Positions 1-7,827 of a stretch of 64,000 nucleotides of DNA are shown one piece after another. Position 1 is the first letter of the stretch; each line of letters begins with the position of its first letter. The translations under genes and the position numbers were made by a program. The stretch is from NCBI GenBank assembly GCA_020849275.1, contig JADLGO010000046.1, forward strand, positions 1-64,000. Reading direction: 5' to 3'. The DNA is from Chthonomonadales bacterium. Its GTDB lineage: Bacteria; Armatimonadota; Chthonomonadetes; Chthonomonadales; CAJBBX01. A model generated the notes under the pieces. It was not told the origin of the DNA, made no database searches, and saw only the letters and a program-made list of their open reading frames with translations.

Positions 1-26
1 TACCCTACGAGAGCTAGCATGTCAGC

Positions 27-743
27 GTGGATCTGGACATCGAGCGCGGCCGACTGCTCGGGCTCGACTCCAACATGTTGCTGCCGGCGCCTCGCTCGGC
101 GGCGCTGACGCTGACGCCGGAGCAGGCAATGGCGACCGGGCGCGCGTTCGTGGAGCGCGCCGGCATGACGCCCTTCGGGGAGGGAGGCGCCGCGCTGCGC
201 ATCGTGCGCGCCAGCGCCTTCGAGAACGGCCGCACGGGCTACCGGGAGCCCCACGCATCCGGGGCCCGGCTCGCCTGGGTCACGCAGACCCGCGCGGTGC
301 AGGGCAGGGCCCGCCGCCTGATCGCCGTGTGGATCGGCGCGGAAACGGGAGAGGTGATCGGCGGCGCGGACAGTGGGTCCAGGTCGCTTTCCACCGTCGA
401 GTACGACCGGAATACCGACGGCCTGCACGCCTTCTGGGCCGCGCGCTCGCTGCGCCTGGAGGCCGCGCCGCGAGAGCCGGGCCACGCCATGCTGCGGTCG
501 GCCCGCGAGGACGCTCTCGGCTTCTACGGCGCGCTGGCCCAGGCGTACCCGCTGTCCGCCCGGGGCGAGGCGGAAGTGCGCCCCTCGCGCCGGCTCGTCG
601 CCGTCTCTCGGACGGGTGTAGAGACCGCCTACGGCTACGACCCGGCATCGGGCCGGTTGGTGGGCCCCGACGGAGTGACGCTGCAGGCAGGCGACCTTCT
701 GCGGCGCCTGCTGGCGAGGGAGACCGCCGCGGCCGCACGGTAA
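27..743 (+). CDS. Hypothetical protein, possible PepSY-like domain; start uncertain
   Basis: The 238-residue reading frame has a GTG as its first possible start and a stop (TAG) at 15-17 in the same frame. No signal peptide or membrane segment is visible. The part around residues 25-120 has the feel of a PepSY-type fold: a conserved-looking helix with EQAMATGRAF, then a strand pair ending in an AETGEVIGG turn, which resembles the usual 'D..TGev' turn. This is a weak resemblance, not a firm assignment. The N-terminal stretch reads like the middle of a protein, so the true gene may begin upstream of the window and be broken by the TAG. A strong hairpin lies about 200 bases downstream. Function unknown. 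Confidence 0.45.
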   Translation: MDLDIERGRLLGLDSNMLLPAPRSAALTLTPEQAMATGRAFVERAGMTPFGEGGAALRIVRASAFENGRTGYREPHASGARLAWVTQTRAVQGRARRLIAVWIGAETGEVIGGADSGSRSLSTVEYDRNTDGLHAFWAARSLRLEAAPREPGHAMLRSAREDALGFYGALAQAYPLSARGEAEVRPSRRLVAVSRTGVETAYGYDPASGRLVGPDGVTLQAGDLLRRLLARETAAAAR

Positions 744-947
744 GGGGAACGCCCCGGCGCTCCCGGCCGCTCCTGATGCTGCCGGGGCGCCTTACCAGGG
801 GTCCCCTCGGCGCAGGCGTGCAACCGGTCCGCGCCGGCGGTCGCCCGGCTCGCAGTGCCGGTCGTGGAGGCGCTCTCGATGGCTGCCGCCCCCCACACGT
901 CGGCGCGCGCCGAAGAGGGCCAGAGGATGGAGGCCGACCGCCCGATC

Positions 948-987
948 GCGCACGATGCCCGCGGAGGGCTCCGCGGGCATCGTGCGC
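948..987. terminator. Perfect 19-bp inverted repeat, bidirectional terminator candidate
   Basis: Arms 948-966 and 969-987 are perfect reverse complements separated by only two bases (GG). The repeat lies between two convergent genes, 26 bases beyond the stop of the thioredoxin gene on the minus strand. No T-tract follows. The rest of the 744-1012 gap shows no gene that I can support. Confidence 0.65.
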
Positions 988-1012
988 TCATGAGACGGGC
1001 CGCCGCGCGCCG

Positions 1013-1468
1013 CTACGACTTCGCCTTCTTCTCTGCCTTGCCCAGAAGCTGCAGGAAGTCCTCAGCCGACACGTACCCCACGTTGCGCGCCACCTCGCGC
1101 CCCTTCGAGTCGAGCACCAGGACGGTCGGCAGCGCCTCGACATGGTACTTCCGGGCCGTCTTCATGTCCTTGTCGATGTTCACCAGGACGGGCACGTAAC
1201 GCTTTGCCCGGGCGACGACCTTCTTGTCGCGGTAGGTCGTCCTCAGCATCGCCTTGCATGGCGCGCACCAATCGGCGTAGAAGTCGACCAGAACGAGCTT
1301 CTTCTGGCGGGCCGCCGTCTTCTGTGCCTTCGGCAGCGACTCGCCCCAGGCGATCGGGCCGTGCTTCTTCGCCGCGGGTCCGGCGGCGCGGCTCACCTGC
1401 GGCGCCGCGAGCACGGCGGCCAGAGCCACCGCGCCCAGCCATCCCAGGCGTTGGATCGAACGGGTCAT
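1013..1468 (-). CDS. Exported thioredoxin-family protein
   Basis: This 151-residue protein starts at an ATG preceded by AAAGGAAG. It opens with a Sec signal peptide (positively charged start, hydrophobic core, cleavage near SRAA at about residue 28). The mature part is a thioredoxin fold with the active site WCAPCK near residue 67 and the cis-proline loop ALPTVLVLDSKG near 113. WCxxC places it among extracytoplasmic disulfide reductases/oxidases of the thioredoxin-like (DUF255/TlpA-like) group. It is compact, with no extra domain. The next gene upstream on the same strand (1600-2187) is a second thioredoxin-like exported protein, so the two may work together in periplasmic thiol chemistry. 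The specific partner is unknown. Confidence 0.85.
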   Translation of the reverse strand: MTRSIQRLGWLGAVALAAVLAAPQVSRAAGPAAKKHGPIAWGESLPKAQKTAARQKKLVLVDFYADWCAPCKAMLRTTYRDKKVVARAKRYVPVLVNIDKDMKTARKYHVEALPTVLVLDSKGREVARNVGYVSAEDFLQLLGKAEKKAKS

Positions 1469-1599
1469 ACGAGCTTCCTTTCCGCGCCGGAGCGCCGCGC
1501 CGGCTTCACCCCCGCGGGGCGGCCGGCCCGGCGCGGCGGGCGGTGTCTTCGCACGCGGCGACCGCTTGCCGCCGCTGCGCGACGAGTTCCGAGCGAGGC

Positions 1600-2187
1600 T
1601 TACAGCACGCGCCGGATCGCGGCCGTGAGCGCGTCGATGCCCTCGCGGTCGGCCACCAGGTTGACGAACTTGTCGCTGACCTTGCGGTCGCGGTAGACGA
1701 AGATGGTGTTCCTGACGCGCGCATCCGTGTTGATCCCGTAGCCCTTCAGAGCGGGGTCGTCCGGTCCCGACACGTAGGTCAGCGCAACGTTCCTCAGCTT
1801 GCCCTTCTCGCCGAGCCTGGCCAGCCGCTTCGCGAGCGCGTCAGCGCTCTGCTTTCCGGAGGGCACGAAGACGACGAAGGCCTTCAGCTTCTTGTCGGCG
1901 TTGGCGCGGGTGACGCGCTCCAACGCGCTCACCAGCGCGGTCACGTTCTTCGCGTCGTCCGTATTCACCCAGGCCTGCACGGCCGGCCGGAAGGGGTACT
2001 TGCAGACGGGGCAGGTGCTCGTGTCGCGGTCCTCGCCAGTCACGTGCCGGGGACTGTAAGCGGGCAGCATGGCGCCCTTGTCGACGCCCGAGTGAAGGGT
2101 GGCGGGCGAGGCGAGCGCCACGACCGCGGCAGCGATGAGGGCGGCGCCGGCGGCGGCCGACGACAGCGCGCGAGCCTGTCGAAGCAT
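1600..2187 (-). CDS. Exported redoxin-like protein with a CPVC motif
   Basis: This 195-residue protein starts with an excellent ribosome site (AGGAGGTCC) and an alanine-rich signal peptide cleaved near ASPA. After the signal a short segment holds TCPVCKYPF, a CxxC motif near residue 59. The following region (AWVNTDDAKNVTALVSALE, KLKAFVVFV, GYGINTDARVRNTIFVYRDRK) has the beta-alpha-beta order of thioredoxin-like folds. It resembles planctomycete and armatimonadete proteins annotated as redoxin- or thioredoxin-like. The CxxC lies well before the core strand, so it may bind metal or heme, or be a redox site on an N-terminal extension, rather than a classical active site. It is followed, 131 bases later, by the thioredoxin gene at 1013-1468. 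Confidence 0.65.
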   Translation of the reverse strand: MLRQARALSSAAAGAALIAAAVVALASPATLHSGVDKGAMLPAYSPRHVTGEDRDTSTCPVCKYPFRPAVQAWVNTDDAKNVTALVSALERVTRANADKKLKAFVVFVPSGKQSADALAKRLARLGEKGKLRNVALTYVSGPDDPALKGYGINTDARVRNTIFVYRDRKVSDKFVNLVADREGIDALTAAIRRVL

Positions 2188-2381
2188 GGTGGACCTCCTG
2201 ATGGCGGGGCCGGAGCCGTGGGCTCCGGCGGGCAGAAGCCGACTGACTTCAGGTACGCGTGTTTAGGCTGGCTATGTTCCGGTGCGGCACGCACCGGCGG
2301 GAACCCGCCGCCCCGCCGCGCCGTAGGCTTGGGCGGTGCGGGCGGGCCGAACCGAGCCCGCCAGCGGAGAGGAGTGCCAAC

Positions 2382-3764
2382 ATGGCACGACACACGCGCG
2401 CACGGACCGGCCTTGCCGCCGCAGCCGTGCTCGCGCTCACCTGCGGCGCGCTCACGTGCGGCAGGTCCGGCGAGCAGGGCGATCGGGCCAACGCCCAGGC
2501 CGGCGGCGCCTCGAGCTCGCCGCGCGCCTCCCGCGCGCGGCTCGTGGGCAAGGAGGCGATGGGCGCGTGGACCGACGACGCGCCGGGCGTGCGCCGGCTC
2601 ATCCGGCCGGGCGACCTGCCCGAGCCGTACGCGACGCGCTCGGTCGACAACGGTCCGCGCGTGCAGCCGAGGCCGGAGGGCGCAATGCCGCGCGCGCCCG
2701 AGGGCTTCGCCGTGAACCTGTTCGCGAGCGGCCTGGACAACCCGCGCCAGATCGCCACCGCGCCCAACGGCGACCTCTTCGTGGCGGAGAGCCGGGCCGG
2801 CCGCGTGCGCGTGCTGCGCGACGCCGACGGCGACGGGAATCCGGAGGCCGTCGAGACCTACGCCTCCGGCCTCGAGCTCCCGTTCGGCATCGCCTTCTAC
2901 CCGCCCGGCCGCGATCCGCGCTTCGTCTACGTGGCCGAAACGGGCGCGGTGGTCCGCTTCCCCTACCGCTCCGGCGACCTGCGCGCACGATCCGGACCGA
3001 CCACCGTCGTGCCGGATATCCCCTCGGGCGGCCGCCTGCGCGGCGGCGGCCACTGGACGCGCGACATCGCCTTCTCGCGCGACGGGAAGACGATGTTCGT
3101 CTCGGTCGGCAGCCTGACGAACGCGCACGAGAACCCGAACGCCAACGAGGAACGCCGTGCCGACATCCTGCGGTTCTCGCCCGACGGCTCCAACGGGGCG
3201 ATCTACGCCAGCGGCATCCGCAACGCGGTGGGCATCGCGATCGACCCGTCGACCGACCAGCTCTGGGCCTCCGTCAACGAGCGCGACGGCCTGGGCGACG
3301 ACCTGGTGCCGGACTATGTGACGCGCGTGAAGGAGGGCGCGTTCTACGGCTGGCCCTGGTACTACATCGGCGCGCACCAGGACCCCCGCCACAAGGGCGC
3401 CCACCCGGAGTTGCGCGAGCGCGTGAGCGTGCCCGACGTGCTGATCCAGGCGCATTCGGCCTCGCTGGGCATGACGTTCTACACCGCCGACGCCTTCCCC
3501 GCCGAGTACCGTGGCGACGCGTTCGCCGCGCAGCATGGCTCGTGGAACCGCTCGCGCCGCACCGGATACAAGGTGGTGCGGGTCCCCACGAAGGAGGGCG
3601 CTCCGACGGGCGAGTACGTCGACTTCCTGACCGGATTCGTGACGCCCGACGGGCTCGTGTGGGGCAGGCCGGTGGGCGTCGCCGTGGGCAGACGCGGCGA
3701 GTTGCTCGTCTCGGACGACGGCGCGGGCGCGATCTGGCGGGTTGTCTACACCGGATCGCGATAG
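2382..3764 (+). CDS. Sorbosone/glucose-dehydrogenase-like beta-propeller, secreted
   Basis: The ATG at 2382 is chosen because GGAGAGGAG lies just upstream and a signal peptide follows. The frame is open further 5' but that part has no protein character. The 460-residue protein has an exported N-terminus with cysteines at ALTCGALTCG; the lipobox is not canonical, so lipidation is unsure. From about residue 105 it shows the GSDH/L-sorbosone dehydrogenase propeller pattern: FASGLDNPRQIATAPNGDLFVAE, then GLELPFGIAFYP, YASGIRNAVGIAID and FYGWPWYYIG, near the metal/PQQ side. Family members are soluble aldose sugar dehydrogenases that use PQQ, though many homologues are untested. No cytochrome domain follows. 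The gene stands alone. The substrate is unknown. Confidence 0.8.
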   Translation: MARHTRARTGLAAAAVLALTCGALTCGRSGEQGDRANAQAGGASSSPRASRARLVGKEAMGAWTDDAPGVRRLIRPGDLPEPYATRSVDNGPRVQPRPEGAMPRAPEGFAVNLFASGLDNPRQIATAPNGDLFVAESRAGRVRVLRDADGDGNPEAVETYASGLELPFGIAFYPPGRDPRFVYVAETGAVVRFPYRSGDLRARSGPTTVVPDIPSGGRLRGGGHWTRDIAFSRDGKTMFVSVGSLTNAHENPNANEERRADILRFSPDGSNGAIYASGIRNAVGIAIDPSTDQLWASVNERDGLGDDLVPDYVTRVKEGAFYGWPWYYIGAHQDPRHKGAHPELRERVSVPDVLIQAHSASLGMTFYTADAFPAEYRGDAFAAQHGSWNRSRRTGYKVVRVPTKEGAPTGEYVDFLTGFVTPDGLVWGRPVGVAVGRRGELLVSDDGAGAIWRVVYTGSR

Positions 3765-3789
3765 CCGCTCTGAGCCACGCACGGACTCT

Positions 3790-4539
3790 CTACGCTGCGG
3801 CCGTTGACTCCGGCCCCGAGGACTCGCGGCGCGCCCGCACACGCAGGTTGATCGCCTCCACGGCCATCGAGAAGCCCATCGCGAAGTAGGTGTAGCCGCG
3901 CGGGATGTGCTGACCCAGGCCGTCGGCGATCAGGTTCACGCCGATCAGCACGAGGAACGCGAGCGCCAGCACCTTGACTGTCGGGTGCCCCTCCACGAAG
4001 CTGCTCACGGCGCCGGCGAACGCCATCATGAACAGGACCGCGATCACGACCGCCGCGATCATCACCGCCAACTCGTTGACCATCCCGACCGCCGTGATCA
4101 CCGAGTCGAGCGAGAAGACGACGTCGAGCACCATGATCTGGGCGACCACCGAGACCAGCGTGGGCGCGGCGCGGCCGCGGCGCGACGCCTGCTCGCCCTC
4201 GATCCTCTCGTGGAGCTCGCGCGTGCTCTTTGCGATCAGCACCAGGCCGCCTAGAAGCAGCACCAGATCGCGGCCCGAGATGTCGCCGGCCTCCCCCACG
4301 CCCGGCACCGTGAAGAGCGTGCGCGTGAGCCCCAGCACCCACGAGAGCGACAGCAGCAGCAGGATCCGGGTACCCATCGCCACCAGCAGGCCGAGCCTGC
4401 GCGCGCGGGCCTGCTGATCGGCCGGCAGCTTGACCGACAGTATTGAGATGAACACGATGTTGTCGATGCCCAGCACGATCTCCAGCGTCGTCAGCGTCAG
4501 CAGCCCGATCCAGGCGCCCGGGTCGGTCAGGAGTTCCAA
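3790..4539 (-). CDS. TerC-family integral membrane protein (YoaE/YgdQ-like)
   Basis: The protein has 249 residues and about seven membrane segments. It starts at a TTG that aligns with the family N-terminus (MELLTDPGAWIGLLTLT, then LEIVLGIDNIVFISIL). The two signature acidic repeats are present: GIDNIVFIS near residue 25 and DVVFSLDSVITAVG near 140. These carry the metal-binding aspartates of TerC proteins, linked to manganese or calcium export and to metalation of secreted proteins. The length matches the short TerC group without CBS domains. The nearest Shine-Dalgarno candidate (GGAGG) sits about 14 bases upstream, which is rather far. A 388-base leader precedes it; I found no manganese riboswitch signature there. 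Confidence 0.9.
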   Translation of the reverse strand: MELLTDPGAWIGLLTLTTLEIVLGIDNIVFISILSVKLPADQQARARRLGLLVAMGTRILLLLSLSWVLGLTRTLFTVPGVGEAGDISGRDLVLLLGGLVLIAKSTRELHERIEGEQASRRGRAAPTLVSVVAQIMVLDVVFSLDSVITAVGMVNELAVMIAAVVIAVLFMMAFAGAVSSFVEGHPTVKVLALAFLVLIGVNLIADGLGQHIPRGYTYFAMGFSMAVEAINLRVRARRESSGPESTAAA

Positions 4540-4927
4540 GTTCCGATGCCCTCCATCTTGGTTTGACGTCTGGCCACAATACGTGCGAGAGCCAGGGTGA
4601 GACGCCGCGAATGCCGAGGACAGGCGCGGCGAGCCCCCGGGGCGCCGCCGTTACCGCTCCGCCCACGACAAGCTCGACAGGGATCGGGATGGCCCGCTGG
4701 CGGCTCCTGGCCCCCGGATGGATCCGGACCGGGAGCGTAGCCGGCCAAACGACGGCCACACGCGCTCGGAGGCGTACCGTCGCGCGCCGAGCCGCGAGCC
4801 CGCGGCCCGATCCGGCGTTGCGCGAAGCCAGAGCCGGGCGCGGCGGGCACCGCAACGGAGCGCGCCGTCACCGGCGCGGGCGTGGCGAGCAACGCCGAAG
4901 CAGCACGCTAATGTCGCGCAAGCGAGC
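4540..4927. other. 388-base intergenic region with no recognised gene
   Basis: This gap lies between the end of the pectate-lyase-fold gene and the start of the TerC gene, both on the minus strand. Reading frames here look like random GC-rich frames. I looked for the yybP-ykoY (manganese) riboswitch that often precedes terC and did not see its conserved core. No convincing promoter pair was found either. Confidence 0.5.
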
Positions 4928-6181
4928 TCACGTGCCGGCACCTCGCGGCGCGAGAGGCGCGGCGGGCTCCACGAGCGAGTCGACGAAGATGCGCGCCGCA
5001 CCGCCGCTCCGGTCGTCCAACGCGCGGCCGGCGCTCTCCACGATGGTACCCGTGCAGGCGAAGCGGCCGACGCCCTTCTCCACCACGATGCCGCCGGAGA
5101 GCGACTCCAGAACGCACCCGCTGACCGCAACGCGCCGGCCGCCTCGCACCCGTAGCGCCGGGGCGGAGTGCTCCGTCGCCAGACGGCTCAGTTGACACCC
5201 GGCGAGGGTCACGGTCGCACCTCCCGCGATGTCGACGGCCGGCGCGCCGTTCGCCCTCAGCTCCGCCCCGCTCACCATCACGCGCGCGCCCTCGCCGCTC
5301 ACCTTGAGCCCCCCGAAGTGCGTCCAGAACGTGCCGCCGGCCACGGTGAGCGTGTGCGCCCCACGCACATCGAGGCCCGCGGAACTGAGGTCGGCGCTGC
5401 AGTTGGTGAACGAGGCCCAGGTGCCGCCCTTGTTGGGTCCCTCCTTCTCCTCCTCCAGCAGGTAAGCCACCTGCGCGTTGAACACGAAGCAGTCGCTCAT
5501 GTGGAGCGCGTCGTTCTTGGCGAGCCGAAAGCCGACGCCTTCGCGAGCGAAGGCCGGACTGCCGGGGCTCCATACCTCCACGTTGCGCACCGAGGCCGCG
5601 TCCCAGGTTCCGCCAAGGTAGACGCCGACGTGGTGCACGTCAACGATGAACAGGTTCTCCAGGCACGCGCGCCCGATGCTCGCCTTCCCGTCCCACGCCA
5701 CCGCCACCCACGCGCCGCGGATCTGTGTGTTCGCCACTCGGGGGCCAACGCCGGCCAGCTCGATCGCCGGCGGAAACCGCCTCGGCCTGGCGGCGTCGGC
5801 CTGCCGATAGCGCATCCCGATGCCATCCACGCTTGCGTCGGCCAGCAGGCGCAGCCCGGGCCCCGACGCGTGGTCGGCCAGAAGGGTGGGCAGAGCCTGC
5901 GCGTCGCCGTTCCAGGCCGCCGACGGCTCTCCGACGAGCGCCTGCGCGCGAAGGGTCAGGGTGCGAATGAGGCGATAGGTTCCCGGCGGCACCTGCACGG
6001 CGGCGTTCCGCTTCCTGCCCTCGGCGAGCGCGGCCAGAAAGGCCGCGCTGTCGTCGGTGCGGCCATCGCCCACGGCCCCGTGGGAGCGCACGTCGACCCG
6101 GGCCGGCTCGCCGGGATGGCCAGGTGGCATGGCGGGGGCCCCGGCGAGCAGCAGCGCTGCGAGTGGGAGCAGGAAGGTCAC
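4928..6181 (-). CDS. Secreted right-handed beta-helix protein, pectate-lyase superfamily
   Basis: The 417-residue protein has a signal peptide (MTFLLPLAALLLAGAPA) and then the classic Pectate_lyase_3 opening: VDVRSHGAVGDGRTDDSAAFLAAL, followed by VPPGTYRL at about residue 70. This start marks parallel beta-helix proteins of polysaccharide-degrading and phage-tailspike type. The remainder is a ladder of short asparagine- and glycine-rich turns (FTNCSADLSSAGLDV, FWTHFGGLKVSGEG, LAGCQLSRL), consistent with helix coils. No catalytic residues can be assigned by eye, so lyase, hydrolase or epimerase activity cannot be told apart. It is monocistronic. It probably acts outside the cytoplasm on plant or microbial polysaccharide. 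Confidence 0.8.
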   Translation of the reverse strand: MTFLLPLAALLLAGAPAMPPGHPGEPARVDVRSHGAVGDGRTDDSAAFLAALAEGRKRNAAVQVPPGTYRLIRTLTLRAQALVGEPSAAWNGDAQALPTLLADHASGPGLRLLADASVDGIGMRYRQADAARPRRFPPAIELAGVGPRVANTQIRGAWVAVAWDGKASIGRACLENLFIVDVHHVGVYLGGTWDAASVRNVEVWSPGSPAFAREGVGFRLAKNDALHMSDCFVFNAQVAYLLEEEKEGPNKGGTWASFTNCSADLSSAGLDVRGAHTLTVAGGTFWTHFGGLKVSGEGARVMVSGAELRANGAPAVDIAGGATVTLAGCQLSRLATEHSAPALRVRGGRRVAVSGCVLESLSGGIVVEKGVGRFACTGTIVESAGRALDDRSGGAARIFVDSLVEPAAPLAPRGAGT

Positions 6182-6324
6182 GGCGGTTCTCCGGGGGAGC
6201 GGTGATAGCGGGGCGGGGCCGCTGGGCCCGGCCCCCCTCGACTTCCCCGAGCGGAGGGCCGATTCCTGTCGGAGCTGATACGATGGCCCACCCCCGGCGG
6301 GCCCGCAAAGCGCCGCGACACTGC

Positions 6325-6348
6325 TTCACGGCCGGCTTCACGGCCGGC
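6325..6348 (+). repeat. Tandem 12-bp direct repeat abutting a -35 box
   Basis: TTCACGGCCGGC occurs twice in immediate succession, at 6325-6336 and 6337-6348, one base before the -35 hexamer of the prepilin promoter. A 12-base period next to -35 would suit a regulator binding near the RNA polymerase. That function is inferred from position only. Confidence 0.7.
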
Positions 6349-6349
6349 C

Positions 6350-6378
6350 TTGACGAGAGCGGTCTCACTCGCTACAAT
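6350..6378 (+). promoter_or_regulatory. Sigma70-type promoter of the first prepilin gene
   Basis: TTGACG (6350-6355) and TACAAT (6373-6378) are separated by 17 bases. Both hexamers match the consensus at five of six positions. The second prepilin gene has the same two hexamers at 26973-27002. Confidence 0.8.
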
Positions 6379-6616
6379 GTGTGGCGTAGATGGCGACGGG
6401 AGGGCCGGACGGGCGCCGGGCCCTCGTCGCCGACGCGCGGCGCCGATGCCTGCTGGCGAACAGGCGCGGCGCCGCTCCTCGCCTCCCCGGTCCCGGCCCG
6501 CGACCGGCGTGGTCGTGTCGAACGAGGCCGGTCCGTGGCGCGCCCACGAGGCGCGACAGATCCCGAGTGCGGTGCGGCCTGCCGACGGCAGGCCACTTCC
6601 AGCAAAGGAGACTTCG

Positions 6617-7429
6617 ATGTCTACTCATCGGCGTTCCGCATCGGCCTTCACCCTGATCGAGCTGCTCGTCGTCATCGCCATCATCGCCATTCTCGCGGCC
6701 ATCCTCTTCCCTGTGTTCGCCCAGGCCCGCGAGAAGGCCCGCCAGACCTCCTGCCTCTCCAACGAGAAGCAGATCATGCTCTCCGCTCTCATGTACCAGC
6801 AGGACTACGACGAGGTCTGGCACCGGATCAAGTCGGGGCTCGCGATCGGCAACAGCAACAACCCCGGCGACCCCGACCAGGTGTTCGGCGCCGAGAACAT
6901 GTTGGGGCCCTACATCAAGAGCGCGGGCCTGTGGAAGTGTCCCAGCGACTTCGTTCAGCGCGACGACTGCGCCAACGACCGTTACAAGACGGGAATCGGT
7001 TACCCCATCAGCTACTCGTGGACCCACTACCGCTCAACCGACCCCACGAACGGCTGGGGCGTCTGCCCGTACTATGACAGCTCGGCCTCGCTGTCAGCCG
7101 CCGCCGTTGGCGCCCCGGCCGACACCGTGGTGCAGTACGAGCTCTGGATGACCACCAGCTACGCGCGGTGGTGCTCCTACTACCGCTACTACAACGAGCA
7201 GATCGCCGACCCGGGCGTGCTCGCCACCGCGCCCGACTTCAACACCTACGGCTGGTGTGCCGCCGACGACGGGAAGATCGCCATCGGCGCGCACAGCGGC
7301 AAAACGACCTTCGGGTTCGCCGACGGCCATGTGAAGGCGATGGACCGCTCCCGCCTGATGAACCTCGTCAACCACGTGTGGGACGGCAAGGCGCCGAACC
7401 TGGTCCACTACGACGCGCGGTACAAGTAA
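6617..7429 (+). CDS. Type II secretion/type IV pilin-like prepilin, DUF1559-like
   Basis: The ATG at 6617 follows AAAGGAG and starts a short basic leader ending in the prepilin cleavage site ([14 protein letters not shown], processed before the F, residue 11). The hydrophobic helix runs into [16 protein letters not shown]. The 270-residue body has cysteines spaced as in the DUF1559/SBP_bac_10 prepilins and ends with [11 protein letters not shown], the 'DG' motif of that family's C-terminus. These proteins are abundant in Planctomycetes and Armatimonadota. They are presumed pseudopilins of a type II-like export or fibre system, inserted by prepilin peptidase. A small membrane protein gene follows 21 bases later and is probably cotranscribed. 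The exact role is unknown. Confidence 0.88.
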   Translation: MSTHRRSASAFTLIELLVVIAIIAILAAILFPVFAQAREKARQTSCLSNEKQIMLSALMYQQDYDEVWHRIKSGLAIGNSNNPGDPDQVFGAENMLGPYIKSAGLWKCPSDFVQRDDCANDRYKTGIGYPISYSWTHYRSTDPTNGWGVCPYYDSSASLSAAAVGAPADTVVQYELWMTTSYARWCSYYRYYNEQIADPGVLATAPDFNTYGWCAADDGKIAIGAHSGKTTFGFADGHVKAMDRSRLMNLVNHVWDGKAPNLVHYDARYK

Positions 7430-7450
7430 GCGACAGAGGAGGCCTGGCAG

Positions 7451-7723
7451 ATGACGGGCGAGAAGGGAGGCCAGAACCGCACCGTGCTGCTCACGCTGAT
7501 CGCCATCGTGGCGGTGGCGATCGCCGCGTGGTCGATCACGCGCACGGTGCAGAGCGGCCAGGGCCGCAACATGGGTCCTCTGGGCGGTGGCAGTCTCTCG
7601 GGCGGGCCGGCGGAGGGACCCACCGGTAAAGCTGCGTTCAGCATGGAGCCGGGTACCCCGGTGAAGGGCGCGGGCCCTGGCAAGGGCAACCCGGCGGGCG
7701 CCCCACCGAACGCCGGCGAGTGA
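7451..7723 (+). CDS. Small single-pass membrane protein downstream of prepilin
   Basis: This is a 90-residue protein with a ribosome site (GAGGAGG) about nine bases before its ATG. A single membrane helix (residues 12-30, TVLLTLIAIVAVAIAAWSI) follows a short charged start. The rest is glycine- and proline-rich and probably disordered in the exterior compartment. It sits 21 bases after a prepilin gene and shares its likely promoter and terminator, so it may be an accessory to that pseudopilin. I do not recognise the family. Confidence 0.65.
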   Translation: MTGEKGGQNRTVLLTLIAIVAVAIAAWSITRTVQSGQGRNMGPLGGGSLSGGPAEGPTGKAAFSMEPGTPVKGAGPGKGNPAGAPPNAGE

Positions 7724-7761
7724 GGGCGGGCCCCGCGCGCGTTGACCACCGATCACACCAG

Positions 7762-7793
7762 GACGGGCCGGCCGATTCCTCGGCCGGCCCGTC
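7762..7793 (+). terminator. Strong hairpin, terminator candidate
   Basis: Perfect 14-base arms (GACGGGCCGGCCGA and its complement) enclose the loop TTCC. The hairpin lies 39 bases after the small membrane protein gene and before a convergent gene. No T-tract follows, so it may serve both directions. Confidence 0.7.
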
Positions 7794-7827
7794 GCCGTGG
7801 GTGACTGCGACGCGGCGCGGGGACGCC

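Larger units (their letters stand above)
6182..6616. other. 435-base intergenic region with promoter, tandem repeats and long leader
   Basis: This region separates the divergent beta-helix and prepilin genes. It contains two adjacent 12-base direct repeats (6325-6348), a sigma70-type promoter (6350-6378) and then about 230 bases of apparent leader before the prepilin ATG. No protein-coding frame in it looks real. Confidence 0.6.

Noticed and set aside
2040-3842. 600-codon minus-strand frame across the beta-propeller gene
   Set aside because: The plus-strand frame has clear GSDH motifs. The antisense frame has no domain, signal or ribosome site and is a GC-rich shadow.
4540-4927. Possible manganese (yybP-ykoY) riboswitch upstream of terC
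   Set aside because: Looked for the conserved core motif on the minus strand and did not find it. The leader has only ordinary GC-rich hairpins.
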